The notes below the pieces were generated by a model that worked only from the letters and a program-made list of their open reading frames with translations, was not told where the DNA came from and searched no databases. A program made the position numbers and the translations under genes. DNA of 64,000 bases from Martinezella lusitana. GTDB lineage: Bacteria; Pseudomonadota; Alphaproteobacteria; Rhizobiales; Rhizobiaceae. Of the stretch, positions 43,824 through 54,833 are shown one piece after another. How positions within the stretch are numbered: the first letter of the stretch is position 1; each line of letters opens with the position of its first letter. Where the stretch lies: positions 372,001 through 436,000 of the forward strand of contig NZ_FMAF01000004.1 in the NCBI RefSeq assembly GCF_900094565.1. Reading direction: 5' to 3'.

Positions 43824-45290
43824 ATGAGTTTCAAAATCGCCATTATCGGTGCCGGCAGCGTCGGCTTCACGAAAAAGCTGTTTACCGACATTCTCTGCGT
43901 ACCGGAGTTTCGCGACGTCGAGTTCGCGCTGACCGATCTCAGTGAGCACAATCTGATGATGATCAAGGCGATCCTTGACCGGATCGTCGAGGCCAACAAG
44001 CTGCCGACACGCGTCACCGCCACCACGGACCGCCGCGAGGCGCTGGATGGTGCGCGCTATATCATCAGCTGCGTGCGGGTCGGCGGCCTGGAAGCCTATG
44101 CCGAAGACATCCGTATTCCGCTGAAATACGGCATCGACCAGTGCGTCGGCGATACGATCTGTGCCGGCGGCATTCTCTACGGCCAGCGCAACATTCCGGT
44201 CATTCTCGATTTCTGCAAGGACATCCGCGAGGTCGCCGAGCCCGGCGCCAAATTCCTGAACTACGCCAACCCCATGGCGATGAATACCTGGGCGGCGATC
44301 GAATACGGCAAGGTCGACACGATCGGTCTTTGCCACGGCGTCCAGCATGGCGCCGAGCAGATCGCCGAGGTGCTCGGCGCAAAGGACAAGAGCGAACTCG
44401 ACTATATCTGCTCGGGCATCAACCATCAGACATGGTTCGTCGACCTGCGGCTCAACGGCCGCAAGATCGGCAAGGACGAATTGATTGCCGCCTTCGAGGC
44501 GCATCCGGTCTTTTCGCAGCAGGAGAAATTGCGCATCGACGTGCTGAAGCGGTTCGGCGTCTATTCCACCGAAAGCAACGGGCATCTGTCCGAATACCTG
44601 CCATGGTATCGCAAGCGGCCGGACGAGATCAACAAATGGATCGACATGTCCGACTGGATCCACGGCGAGACCGGTGGTTACCTGCGCCATTCGACCGAGA
44701 CCCGCAACTGGTTCGAGACGGAATTCCCGCAGATCCTCGAAAGCGCCTCGCAGTTGATCGATCCGGCCAGGCGTTCCAACGAGCATGCGAGCCATATCCT
44801 GGAGGCGCTGGAGACCAACCGCGTCTATCGTGGTCATTTCAACGTCAAGAACAATGGCGTCATCACCAATCTGCCTGACGATGCCATCATCGAATCCCCC
44901 GGTTTCGTCGATCGCTTCGGCATCAATATGGTGGCGGGCATCACATTGCCGGAAGCCTGCGCGGCGACCTGCATTTCTTCCATCAACGTCCAGCGCATGT
45001 CGGTGCATGCCGCGATCAGCGGCGATATCGACCTGCTGAAGCTTGCCGTTCTGCACGACCCGTTGGTCGGTGCCGTCGCCACTCCGGAGGAGGTTTGGCA
45101 GATGGTCGATGAGATGGTTGTGGCCGAAGCCCGCTGGCTGCCGCAATATGCGCACGCGGTTGATGGAGCCAGGGATCGGTTGTCGCGCGGCAAGGTCAAG
45201 ACGCGCGACTGGAAGGGTGCGGCAAGCCGCAACGTCCGTTCGATCGAGGAACTGCGGGCAGAAAAGGCCGCCCTGAAACAGGCTGGCTGA
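43824..45290 (+). CDS. agaL1: Alpha-galactosidase, GH4 family, AgaL1-like
   Basis: An NAD- and metal-dependent cytoplasmic GH4 glycosidase (488 residues). FKIAIIGAGSVGFTKKLFTD binds NAD. The metal-site cysteine and histidine lie in IGLCHGVQHG and CSGINHQTWF; NYANPMAMNTWA is a further signature. The ATG at 43824 follows AAGGTGAGGATC. It is the first gene of agaL1-agpA-B-C-D-agaL2 and should hydrolyse melibiose- or raffinose-type sugars brought in by Agp. Another GH4 activity such as alpha-glucuronidase cannot be excluded. Confidence 0.85.
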   Translation: MSFKIAIIGAGSVGFTKKLFTDILCVPEFRDVEFALTDLSEHNLMMIKAILDRIVEANKLPTRVTATTDRREALDGARYIISCVRVGGLEAYAEDIRIPLKYGIDQCVGDTICAGGILYGQRNIPVILDFCKDIREVAEPGAKFLNYANPMAMNTWAAIEYGKVDTIGLCHGVQHGAEQIAEVLGAKDKSELDYICSGINHQTWFVDLRLNGRKIGKDELIAAFEAHPVFSQQEKLRIDVLKRFGVYSTESNGHLSEYLPWYRKRPDEINKWIDMSDWIHGETGGYLRHSTETRNWFETEFPQILESASQLIDPARRSNEHASHILEALETNRVYRGHFNVKNNGVITNLPDDAIIESPGFVDRFGINMVAGITLPEACAATCISSINVQRMSVHAAISGDIDLLKLAVLHDPLVGAVATPEEVWQMVDEMVVAEARWLPQYAHAVDGARDRLSRGKVKTRDWKGAASRNVRSIEELRAEKAALKQAG

Positions 45291-45429
45291 GGCAGATGGA
45301 ATTCGGGAAATAAGCCATGCGGCGGGGATTTCAGGGGAGGCCCACCGCCGCAAGACGGCCATGTCCCGCTGTGCTGGAGGAATGCGGCGCCTCAAAGGAA
45401 GCGCTCGCGATAATGGGAGAGAGAACAAG

Positions 45430-47517
45430 ATGAGACATATTCGACCGATCGGCCTTCTTGCCGCGTTGACGATTGCCACATCCGCAATCGCCATCAGCGC
45501 CTATGCAGCCGAACCGACAGTGCCACCCGTTCCACCGGTCTTTCCGGCGGAAGGAAAGATCAAATATGTCGAGCGCAGCTCCATCCTGGAGTTCAAGGCG
45601 TTGCCGGAATATCACGAACCCGCCTGGGTCACTGACAACTTCGTCAAGACCGGCAAGCTGCCGCCGGTCAAGGATCGCCTGCCGAAGGAGCCGCTTGTCT
45701 TCAAGACCGGCAACATGCCCGACGGCATCGGTGTCTACGGCGACACGCTTCGCCATGTGATCGGCGGCCGGCCGGAAGGCTGGAACTATGGCGCCGGCCA
45801 GACCCAGGGCTGGGGCGGCATCGATATCGGCCTGTCAGAGTGCCTGACACGCACCGCGCCGCTGTTCCAGGTCGAGGCGAAGGATACCGAGCCGCTGCCG
45901 AACCTCGCCAAGGGCTGGGAATGGTCGCCGGACGGCCATAAGCTGACCATGCATCTGATCGAGGGCGCGAAATGGTCCGACGGCGCACCCTTCAACGCCG
46001 ACGACATCATGTTCTATTGGGAAGATGAAGTCATCGATCCGAACGTCTCGCCGCTCGGCGGCGGCGCTTCGCCGGAAGCTTTCGGCGTCGGCACGACCTT
46101 GAAGAAGATTGACGACTATACGATCGAGTGGATTTTCAAGGATGCCTTCCCGAAGCAGTACCTCTACACGATGGCCTATCCTAATTTCTGCCCGGGTCCG
46201 TCGCATATCCTGAAGCCGCAGCATCCGAAATATTCGAAAAATACCTACGACCAGTTCAAGAACGCTTTCCCGCCTGAATATATGAACATACCGGTCATGG
46301 GCGCCTGGGTGCCGGTCGAATATCGCTCCGACGATATCATCGTCATGCGCCGCAACCCCTACTACTGGAAGGTCGACGAGAAGGGCAATCAGCTGCCTTA
46401 CCTCAACGAGCTGCACTACAAGCTTTCGACCTGGGCGGATCGCGACGTGCAGGCCGTTGCCGGCTCCGGCGATCTGTCGAACCTCGAACAGCCGGAAAAT
46501 TTCGTCGCCTCGCTAAAGCGGGCCGCGCAGCCCGATTCGCCTTCACGTCTGGCCTTCGGCCCTCGCCTTATCGGCTATAACTTGCAGATGAATTTCTCCG
46601 CCAATGGCTGGGGCAACCCGGATGCGCGCAGTCAGTCAGTCCGCGAGCTGAACCGCAACGAGGACTTCCGTAAGGCCGTCACCATGGCGCTCGACCGCAA
46701 GGCAATCGGCGAGTCGCTGGTCAAAGGGCCGTTCACGGCGATCTATCCGGGCGGCCTGTCCTCGGGCAGCAGCTTCTATGACCGCAATTCCACCGTCTAT
46801 TACCCGTTCGATCTTGCCGGGGCGAAAGCCGAACTGGCAAAGGCCGGGCTCAAGGACACCGATGGCGACGGCATCGTCAACTTCCCGGCCAGCGTCAACG
46901 GCGGCAAGGATGTCGAAATCACCCTCCTGGTCAACAACGACTACACCACCGACAAGAGTCTTGCCGAGGGTGTCGTCGCTCAGATGGAAAAGCTCGGGCT
47001 CCGCGTCATCATCAACGCGCTCGACGGCCCGAAGCGTGACGACGCCAATTATGGTGGTCGCTTCGACTGGATGGTCCGCCGCAACAGCACCGAGCTGGCG
47101 TCGGTCGTGCAGAATACCGAGCAGCTTGCCCCGGTCGGCCCGCGCACAAGCTGGAACCATCGCGCGCCCGAAAGCGGCGAGTTGGACCTGATGCCCTTCG
47201 AAAAGGACATGGTCGATATCGTCAACAAATTCACCACTTCGAAGGATAACGACGAGCGCGTGGCTCTGATGAAGCAATTTCAGAAGATCTCCACCGGGCA
47301 TCTCTACAATATCGGTCTGACCGAATATCCGGGTGCGCTCATCATCAACAAGCGCTTCTCGAATGTTCCCCCCGGCACGCCGATCTTCCTCTTCAACTGG
47401 GCCGAGGACTCCATCATTCGCGAGCGCCTCTGGGTAGCTGCGGACAAGCAGGGCAAATACGAACTGTTCCCGCAGGAGCTTCCGGGTGCGCCGGGCAGCG
47501 CCGGTCCGATCAAATAG
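45430..47517 (+). CDS. agpA: Alpha-galactoside-binding protein AgpA (SBP family 5)
   Basis: A periplasmic solute-binding protein of the oligopeptide (SBP_bac_5) type, 695 residues, longer than most family members. A signal peptide runs to about residue 28 (LLAALTIATSAIAISAYAAE). LIEGAKWSDGAPFNADDIMF is the family signature, and LNRNEDFRKAVTMALDRKAI the second. In S. meliloti AgpA, although oligopeptide-like, binds alpha-galactosides. The gene order around it supports the same role. Confidence 0.87.
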   Translation: MRHIRPIGLLAALTIATSAIAISAYAAEPTVPPVPPVFPAEGKIKYVERSSILEFKALPEYHEPAWVTDNFVKTGKLPPVKDRLPKEPLVFKTGNMPDGIGVYGDTLRHVIGGRPEGWNYGAGQTQGWGGIDIGLSECLTRTAPLFQVEAKDTEPLPNLAKGWEWSPDGHKLTMHLIEGAKWSDGAPFNADDIMFYWEDEVIDPNVSPLGGGASPEAFGVGTTLKKIDDYTIEWIFKDAFPKQYLYTMAYPNFCPGPSHILKPQHPKYSKNTYDQFKNAFPPEYMNIPVMGAWVPVEYRSDDIIVMRRNPYYWKVDEKGNQLPYLNELHYKLSTWADRDVQAVAGSGDLSNLEQPENFVASLKRAAQPDSPSRLAFGPRLIGYNLQMNFSANGWGNPDARSQSVRELNRNEDFRKAVTMALDRKAIGESLVKGPFTAIYPGGLSSGSSFYDRNSTVYYPFDLAGAKAELAKAGLKDTDGDGIVNFPASVNGGKDVEITLLVNNDYTTDKSLAEGVVAQMEKLGLRVIINALDGPKRDDANYGGRFDWMVRRNSTELASVVQNTEQLAPVGPRTSWNHRAPESGELDLMPFEKDMVDIVNKFTTSKDNDERVALMKQFQKISTGHLYNIGLTEYPGALIINKRFSNVPPGTPIFLFNWAEDSIIRERLWVAADKQGKYELFPQELPGAPGSAGPIK

Positions 47518-47533
47518 GGGCGACCGGCAACCA

Positions 47534-47568
47534 CGATTGGCAGCCGGCCATCCACCGGCTGCCAATCG
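47534..47568 (+). promoter_or_regulatory. Strong intercistronic hairpin after agpA
   Basis: CGATTGGCAGCCGG (47534-47547) pairs perfectly with CCGGCTGCCAATCG (47555-47568), a 14-bp stem with a 7-nt loop, 16 bp after the agpA stop. A smaller CCGGCGG/CCGCCGG hairpin follows at 47582-47600. There is no T-run. Such hairpins often protect binding-protein mRNA or reduce downstream expression. Confidence 0.7.
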
Positions 47569-47678
47569 GACATCAAGCATTCCGGCGGCTCGCCCGCCGG
47601 CCGAACTGAACACCGCCGGCGTCTGCCGTCCCTGACGGATCGGGGCAGCCGCCAGCATCAAGAGAAGCGAACCGTCCC

Positions 47679-48689
47679 ATGTTACGATTCCTGCTCGTCC
47701 GCATAGCCTCTGCCATCCCCGTGCTCTTCATCCTGAGCGTGGTGACTTTCGCCATCATACAGGCGCCGCCGGGTGACTATGCCGATTACATCCGCTCGCA
47801 ATTGATGAACCAGGGCGGCGCATCTTTCGCACAGGCCGACGCGCAGGCGCAGGTCTACCGCCGCGAACACGGGCTCGACAAGCCACTGGTCGTCCAATAC
47901 GTCAACTGGATCGGCGGCATCGTCACCAGGGGCGATTTCGGCTACAGCATGTTCTACAACAAGCCTGTCGCGGACGTTGTCGGCGAGCGCCTGCCCAGAA
48001 CGCTGGCGCTGGCCCTGGTGTGCCACATCCTGGCATCCGTTCTCGGCATCGGTTTCGGCATATGGGCAGCGACGCGGCAATATAGTTGGGTCGACAGCCT
48101 GCTCTCAGGTATATCCTTCCTCGGCATGACGGTGCCGCGCTTCCTGATGGCGCTGATCATCGTCTATATCCTCGTCTTCCAGCTCAACGTCTCGGAAATC
48201 GGCAGCTTCTTCTCGCCGCAATATGGCGGCGCACCCTGGTCCTGGGGAAAGTTCGCCGATCTCGTCAAGCATGTCTGGCCTGTCGTGGCGATCGCCACCT
48301 TCGGTGGGCTCGCCTACAATATGCGCATCATGCGCGGCAACCTGCTCGACACGCTGAACGCGCAATATGTCGAGACCGCGCGCGCCAAAGGCCTTTCCGG
48401 CAGCGCCGTCGTCATGCGCCATGCCGTGCCGAATGCGCTGCACCCTTTGGTCATGTATCAGGGCGTGGTGCTGCCCTACATGCTGACGGGCGAAATCGAG
48501 ACCGCAATCATCTTCACCTTGCCGACCGTAGGTCCGGCGATCGTCGGCTCGATGGCGGTCGGCGACGTCTATGTCACCGCCACCTTCATGCTGGTGCTTT
48601 CGGCAACCCTCATCATCGGCAACATCATCGCCGACATGCTGCTCGCCCTGCTCGATCCGCGCGTGCGCCAACAGGGAGGGATCCACTAA
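47679..48689 (+). CDS. agpB: Alpha-galactoside ABC transporter permease AgpB
   Basis: A DppB/OppB-type inner-membrane permease (336 residues, six main helices). LLVRIASAIPVLFILSVVTF is the first helix. The cytoplasmic coupling loop YVETARAKGLSGSAVVMRHA with the following VPNAL is the EAA-like motif that contacts the ATPase. The TAA stop shares a base with the agpC ATG (TAATG), so the two are coupled. Confidence 0.88.
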   Translation: MLRFLLVRIASAIPVLFILSVVTFAIIQAPPGDYADYIRSQLMNQGGASFAQADAQAQVYRREHGLDKPLVVQYVNWIGGIVTRGDFGYSMFYNKPVADVVGERLPRTLALALVCHILASVLGIGFGIWAATRQYSWVDSLLSGISFLGMTVPRFLMALIIVYILVFQLNVSEIGSFFSPQYGGAPWSWGKFADLVKHVWPVVAIATFGGLAYNMRIMRGNLLDTLNAQYVETARAKGLSGSAVVMRHAVPNALHPLVMYQGVVLPYMLTGEIETAIIFTLPTVGPAIVGSMAVGDVYVTATFMLVLSATLIIGNIIADMLLALLDPRVRQQGGIH

Positions 48690-49816
48690 TGCTCGCCTTC
48701 AGCAACTCCCCGCCCCCGCCTGGCGAAACGATCAAGCACAAGCGCGGCAATGAGAGCTACATGGCGCTGGTCTGGCGCCGCCTGAAGCGCTCCTGGACCG
48801 GCATGGGCGGCCTCATCCTCGTCATCCTGCTGCTGTTGATGTCGATCTTCGCCGAATTCATCGCACCGCTCGATCCGAAGGCGACCGATAGCGGCTTCGC
48901 GCCGCCGCAGGTCATCAGCTTTCATGACAAGGACGGCAATTTCGTCTTTCAGCCCCGCGTCTACGCTCTCGTCGAGACGAGCGATCTCGACCCGGTGACG
49001 TTCCAGCCGATCGTCGGCCCCGACTATGACAATCCGCGCCCGCTCGGCCTTTTCGTCAAGGGCGCGCCCTATTATCTCTTCGGTCTGATCCCCGGCGACC
49101 GGCACCTCTTCGGCACGACCGACGGCGGGCCCGTGCATTTCCTCGGCACGGACAAATTCGGCCGGGACATCCTGTCGCGCGCCATCTACGGCTCGCGCAT
49201 CTCGCTGATGATCGCCTTGACGGTGGTTACCATCGTTACCATCGTCGGCACGACGGTCGGGATGATCTCCGGTTATTTCGGCGGCACGCTGGACGCCTGG
49301 ATCCAGCGCTTCGTCGAAGTCGTTCTGGCCTTCCCGCAACTGCCGCTCTACCTGGCGCTGACCTCCCTCATCCCGGTGACGGCGCCGACCAATGTCTTCC
49401 TCGCCTTCGTCATCGTCGTCATGTCGGCGCTCGGCTGGGCGCAGATGTCGCGCGAGGTCCGCGGCAAGACGCTTGCGCTGGCGAGGATCGAATATGTGCG
49501 TGCAGCCATGGCGGTCGGGGCAACCGACCGGCGCATCATCCTCCAGCACATATTCCCCAACGTCATGAGCCACGTCATCGTCGCCGTGACGCTCGCGATC
49601 CCAAGCGTGGTGCTGCTCGAATCCTTCCTGGGTTTCCTCGGCTTTGCCGTCAAGCCGCCGCTGATCTCGTGGGGCTTGATGCTGCAGGACACCTCGACCT
49701 ATTCGGTCATCGGCTCCTACCCCTGGATCCTCTCACCCGTCGCCTTCGTTCTCGTCACCGTCTTCGCCTTCAACGCACTCGGCGATGGCTTGCGCGACGC
49801 GATCGATCCCTATTGA
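48689..49816 (+). CDS. agpC: Alpha-galactoside ABC transporter permease AgpC
   Basis: A DppC/OppC-type permease (375 residues). After the first helix (GGLILVILLLLMSIFAEFIA) there is an unusually long periplasmic segment (about 60-150) before FLGTDKFGRDILSRAIYGSR; the coupling loop is EYVRAAMAVGATDRRIILQH with IFPNV. The ATG at 48689 overlaps the agpB stop; the frame open from 48086 is a shadow of agpB. Confidence 0.88.
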   Translation: MLAFSNSPPPPGETIKHKRGNESYMALVWRRLKRSWTGMGGLILVILLLLMSIFAEFIAPLDPKATDSGFAPPQVISFHDKDGNFVFQPRVYALVETSDLDPVTFQPIVGPDYDNPRPLGLFVKGAPYYLFGLIPGDRHLFGTTDGGPVHFLGTDKFGRDILSRAIYGSRISLMIALTVVTIVTIVGTTVGMISGYFGGTLDAWIQRFVEVVLAFPQLPLYLALTSLIPVTAPTNVFLAFVIVVMSALGWAQMSREVRGKTLALARIEYVRAAMAVGATDRRIILQHIFPNVMSHVIVAVTLAIPSVVLLESFLGFLGFAVKPPLISWGLMLQDTSTYSVIGSYPWILSPVAFVLVTVFAFNALGDGLRDAIDPY

Positions 49817-49829
49817 GAGGAAAACAGTT

Positions 49830-51500
<1,671 letters not shown>

Positions 51501-51518
51501 CATCCAGGAGATTTTTAC

Positions 51519-52889
51519 ATGACAGGCACTCCCAAGATCACATTCATCGGCGCCGGCTCCACCGTCTTCATGAAAAACATCATCGGCGACGTCTTACAGC
51601 GCCCTGCCCTTGCAGGCGCAAGAATAGCACTGATGGACATCAATCAGCAGCGACTGGAAGAAAGCGCCATCGTGGCCCGCAAACTGGCCTCGACGCTCGG
51701 GGCCCCTGCCACGGTCGAGATCTTCACGGACCAACGCAAGGCGCTGGAGGGCGCGCACTTCGTCGTCGTCGCCTTCCAGATCGGCGGCTACGAGCCCTGC
51801 ACCGTCACCGATTTCGAAGTTCCGAAGAAATACGGCCTGCGCCAGACGATCGCCGATACGCTCGGCGTCGGCGGCATCATGCGCGGCCTGCGCACCGTGC
51901 CGCATCTCTGGAAGATCTGCGAGGACATACTCGCCGTCTGCCCGAACGCGATCATGCTGCAATATGTGAACCCGATGGCCATCAATACCTGGGCCATCGC
52001 CGAAAAATATCCAACCATCAAGCAGGTCGGGCTCTGCCACTCCGTGCAGGGCACGGCGATGGAACTCGCGCACGATCTCGACATTCCCTATGACGAGATC
52101 CGCTATCGCTCGGCCGGCATCAATCACATGGCCTTCTACCTCGCATTCGAGCATCGCCAGCCGGATGGTTCCTATCGTAACCTCTATCCGGATCTCGTCC
52201 GTGCCTATCGCGAGGGACGCGCGCCGAAGCCCGGCTGGAACCCGCGCTGCCCGAACAAGGTGCGCTACGAGATGCTGACGCGCCTCGGCTACTTCGTTAC
52301 CGAAAGCTCGGAGCACTTCGCCGAATACACGCCCTACTTCATCAAGGAAGGCCGTGAGGATCTGATCGAGAAGTTCGGCATCCCGCTCGACGAATATCCG
52401 AAGCGCTGCATCGAGCAGGTGGCTCGCTGGAAGAACCAGGCAGAGGAATATCGCACGGCCGACAAGATCGAGGTCAAGCAATCGAAGGAATACGCATCCT
52501 CGATCATCAACTCGGTCTGGACCGGCGAACCCTCCGTCATCTACGGCAATGTCCGCAACAATGGCTGCATCACGTCGCTGCCCTACAATTGCGCCGCCGA
52601 GGTTCCCTGCCTGGTCGATGCCTCCGGCATCCAGCCCACCTTCATCGGCGACCTGCCGCCGCAGCTGACCGCGCTCATCCGCACCAATATCAACGTGCAG
52701 GAACTGACGGTGAAGGCCCTGATGACTGAAAATCGCGAGCACATCTACCACGCCGCGATGATGGATCCGCACACGGCCGCCGAACTCGACCTCGACCAGA
52801 TCTGGTCGCTGGTCGATGAACTGCTGGCAACCCATGGCGATTGGCTGCCGGAATGGGCACGCGGCAATCGCAAGGTTCAGGCCGCCTAA
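51519..52889 (+). CDS. agaL2: Alpha-galactosidase, GH4 family, AgaL2/MelA-like
   Basis: A second GH4 enzyme (456 residues) at the end of the agp operon, 18 bp after agpD. ITFIGAGSTVFMKNIIGDVL binds NAD; VGLCHSVQGTAMELA and RSAGINHMAFYL hold the metal-binding Cys and His; YVNPMAINTWA matches. The CHSVQ form is that of MelA alpha-galactosidases. It shares only motif-level similarity with agaL1, so the two may prefer different sugars. Confidence 0.88.
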   Translation: MTGTPKITFIGAGSTVFMKNIIGDVLQRPALAGARIALMDINQQRLEESAIVARKLASTLGAPATVEIFTDQRKALEGAHFVVVAFQIGGYEPCTVTDFEVPKKYGLRQTIADTLGVGGIMRGLRTVPHLWKICEDILAVCPNAIMLQYVNPMAINTWAIAEKYPTIKQVGLCHSVQGTAMELAHDLDIPYDEIRYRSAGINHMAFYLAFEHRQPDGSYRNLYPDLVRAYREGRAPKPGWNPRCPNKVRYEMLTRLGYFVTESSEHFAEYTPYFIKEGREDLIEKFGIPLDEYPKRCIEQVARWKNQAEEYRTADKIEVKQSKEYASSIINSVWTGEPSVIYGNVRNNGCITSLPYNCAAEVPCLVDASGIQPTFIGDLPPQLTALIRTNINVQELTVKALMTENREHIYHAAMMDPHTAAELDLDQIWSLVDELLATHGDWLPEWARGNRKVQAA

Positions 52890-52918
52890 AGCCACTCTCT
52901 CCCGGCTAGCGGCCAAAA

Positions 52919-52943
52919 GGCCCCGCGGCGCTGCCGCGGGGCC
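52919..52943 (+). terminator. Terminator hairpin after agaL2
   Basis: GGCCCCGCGGC (52919-52929), a 3-nt loop and GCCGCGGGGCC (52933-52943) form a perfect 11-bp stem 30 bp after the agaL2 stop, followed by CTACGTCTTTG. It ends the agp operon. Confidence 0.75.
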
Positions 52944-53067
52944 CTACGTCTTTGACCGGGCTGGAGAAAGTGAAAATCCAAAACGCAGCGGATGGCGCAT
53001 CGATAACCGATGGCAAAGCACAATCGATTGCGTTAAAAACGGTCGCAGTTTGGAGGAGACGAACGAC

Positions 53068-54210
53068 ATGGCCAGCTCGGAAACATTCGCCACCGGAACA
53101 TTCGTCGGACGTATCTGGCGTCCTGATGTCGGTGGCCCTGCCCTCGTTACTGTCCGGGATGGCACCGTTTACGACATCACCTCGAAGGAAGCGCCAACGA
53201 CGCGTGATCTTCTCGAGCGCGACGATCCGGTCGCTTTCGTCCGCGCGCAGAAGGGTGAAGCCGTTGCCGGTGTCGACGCCCTGCTGGCTGCCAAGGCCGA
53301 CCTCTCGGCCATCCATCTTCTCGCTCCCATCGACCTGCAGGCGATCAAGGCCTGTGGCGTCACCTTCGCTCGCTCGATGCTCGAGCGCGTCATCGAAGAA
53401 CGCGCGGCCGGCAATCCGGATCTTGCTGAATCCATCCGCGGCAAGGTTACCGCTCTGATCGGCGACAGCCTGCGCAATCTGAAGGCCGGTTCCGCTGAGG
53501 CGGCCAAGGTCAAGGCGGCGCTGATCGAGGAAGGTGTCTGGTCGCAATATCTGGAAGTCGGCATCGGCCCGGATGCCGAGGTCTTTTCCAAGTCGCAGGT
53601 GATGTCCTCAGTCGGACCAGGTGCCGATGTCGGCCTGCATCCGATCTCCAAGTGGAACAATCCCGAGCCGGAAATCGTGCTCGCCGTCGACAGCCAGGGC
53701 CGGGTCAAGGGCGCGACGCTCGGCAACGACGTCAACCTTCGCGATGTCGAGGGTCGGTCCGCCCTGCTGCTCGGCAAGGCCAAGGACAATAATGCCTCCT
53801 GCTCGATCGGCCCCTTCATCCGCCTGTTCGACGAGAGCTATGGGCTGGACGACGTGCGCAACGCCGATCTCGACCTCAAGGTTGAAGGCGAGGATGGCTA
53901 TGTGCTGCATGGCCGTTCGTCGATGAAGGAAATCAGCCGCGATCCCCTCGATCTCGTCTCCCAAACCATCGGCCGCCATCATCAGTATCCGGACGGCTTC
54001 GTGCTGTTCATGGGAACGCTTTTTGCACCTGTGGAGGACCGTGACACCCCCGGACAAGGCTTCACCCATAAGGCCGGCGACGTCGTCACCATCTCCAACG
54101 ACAAGCTGGGCGCCCTGCGAAACCGCGTGCTCCTGTCGACGGAATGCCCGCCCTGGACCTTCGGCGCATCGCACCTGATGCGGAACCTGGCGCGGCGGGG
54201 ATTGATTTAA
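53068..54210 (+). CDS. Fumarylacetoacetate hydrolase-family enzyme
   Basis: A 380-residue FAH-fold protein. The metal-binding and catalytic C-terminal domain is visible around NPEPEIVLAVDSQGRVKGAT, LGNDVNLRDVEGRSALLLGK and YPDGFVLFMGTLFAPVEDRD, and the WNNPEPE motif carries two acidic ligands. Members hydrate or cleave 2-keto-3-deoxy sugar acids or related beta-diketones. TGGAGGAGACGAACGAC precedes the ATG at 53068. Its place behind the galactoside operon suggests a step in galactonate- or arabonate-type catabolism, by inference. It has its own leader after the agp terminator. Confidence 0.8.
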   Translation: MASSETFATGTFVGRIWRPDVGGPALVTVRDGTVYDITSKEAPTTRDLLERDDPVAFVRAQKGEAVAGVDALLAAKADLSAIHLLAPIDLQAIKACGVTFARSMLERVIEERAAGNPDLAESIRGKVTALIGDSLRNLKAGSAEAAKVKAALIEEGVWSQYLEVGIGPDAEVFSKSQVMSSVGPGADVGLHPISKWNNPEPEIVLAVDSQGRVKGATLGNDVNLRDVEGRSALLLGKAKDNNASCSIGPFIRLFDESYGLDDVRNADLDLKVEGEDGYVLHGRSSMKEISRDPLDLVSQTIGRHHQYPDGFVLFMGTLFAPVEDRDTPGQGFTHKAGDVVTISNDKLGALRNRVLLSTECPPWTFGASHLMRNLARRGLI

Positions 54211-54250
54211 GCCCATGCAGGAGTCGACGGTTGCGTGAACGTGCCGTTGA

Positions 54251-54787
54251 TCAATCTGACCGGTCGTAAAGGGACGATAGCTTCGCCACCAGCACCCTAG
54301 CATCGATGCCGGCGAGATTGCCTCCGGTGAAGAAGGGGTCGTCCGTGACTTCCCGTCGTACCCAGTCCGGAAACACCTGCGATTCAAGCTCGGCAACAGA
54401 TGCCGTTTCGACCTCGCACAAGATCAGGCCTGAAAGCTGCCCTTCGAAGACATCGAGACTGAGCGACTTTGCCGAAGAAACGATACTGTACCGCCTTTTC
54501 CGGATGTTTCTGCCGGGCAGTTCGGACAATACGGCGTGTTCGTCCGCGGTCAGATAGGTGTTGACGATTGGGACGGAGAGTCTGTCATCCGAAGGATATT
54601 TTTTACACAGCTTAAATTGAATATCCCGCCCGTCGCCCAAGGTTATTTTCCGCAGGCGTAATCGACTTCCTATTATGTAAAGATCCTCGATCAGCCGAAA
54701 TGCCACTCCGGATAGTTCCGGGGCTTGGGTGATCAAAAAACGGCGCTCATGTTCAAGCTGAGCATATTTTGGGATTTTGCGCGGCAT
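54251..54787 (-). CDS. CYTH-domain protein (triphosphate-binding tunnel family)
   Basis: A small cytoplasmic protein (178 residues) of the CYTH/TTM fold, which binds or hydrolyses triphosphates, tripolyphosphate or thiamine triphosphate. The N-terminal motif is EHERR at residues 12-16, an ExExR variant of the usual ExExK. SRLRLRK, FKLCKKYP, RKRRYSI, LDVFEG and LCEVETAS supply the alternating basic and acidic tunnel strands, and WVRREVTDDPFF is the C-terminal helix. I chose the ATG at 54787; a TTG at 54808 is possible. It is the last gene of the cluster with the cNMP-binding and ABC-like proteins. Confidence 0.75.
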   Translation of the reverse strand: MPRKIPKYAQLEHERRFLITQAPELSGVAFRLIEDLYIIGSRLRLRKITLGDGRDIQFKLCKKYPSDDRLSVPIVNTYLTADEHAVLSELPGRNIRKRRYSIVSSAKSLSLDVFEGQLSGLILCEVETASVAELESQVFPDWVRREVTDDPFFTGGNLAGIDARVLVAKLSSLYDRSD

Positions 54788-54833
54788 CTCTTTGCAAAAT
54801 ACACTCAACCGCCAGGCCGAGATAATCCAAACC

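Noticed and set aside
43596-45494. 632-codon minus-strand open frame over agaL1
   Set aside because: A shadow of the GH4 gene, which has intact NAD- and metal-binding motifs on the plus strand.
48086-48688. Upstream extension of the agpC reading frame
   Set aside because: It lies inside agpB in another frame; the ATG at 48689 coupled to the agpB stop gives the normal permease length.
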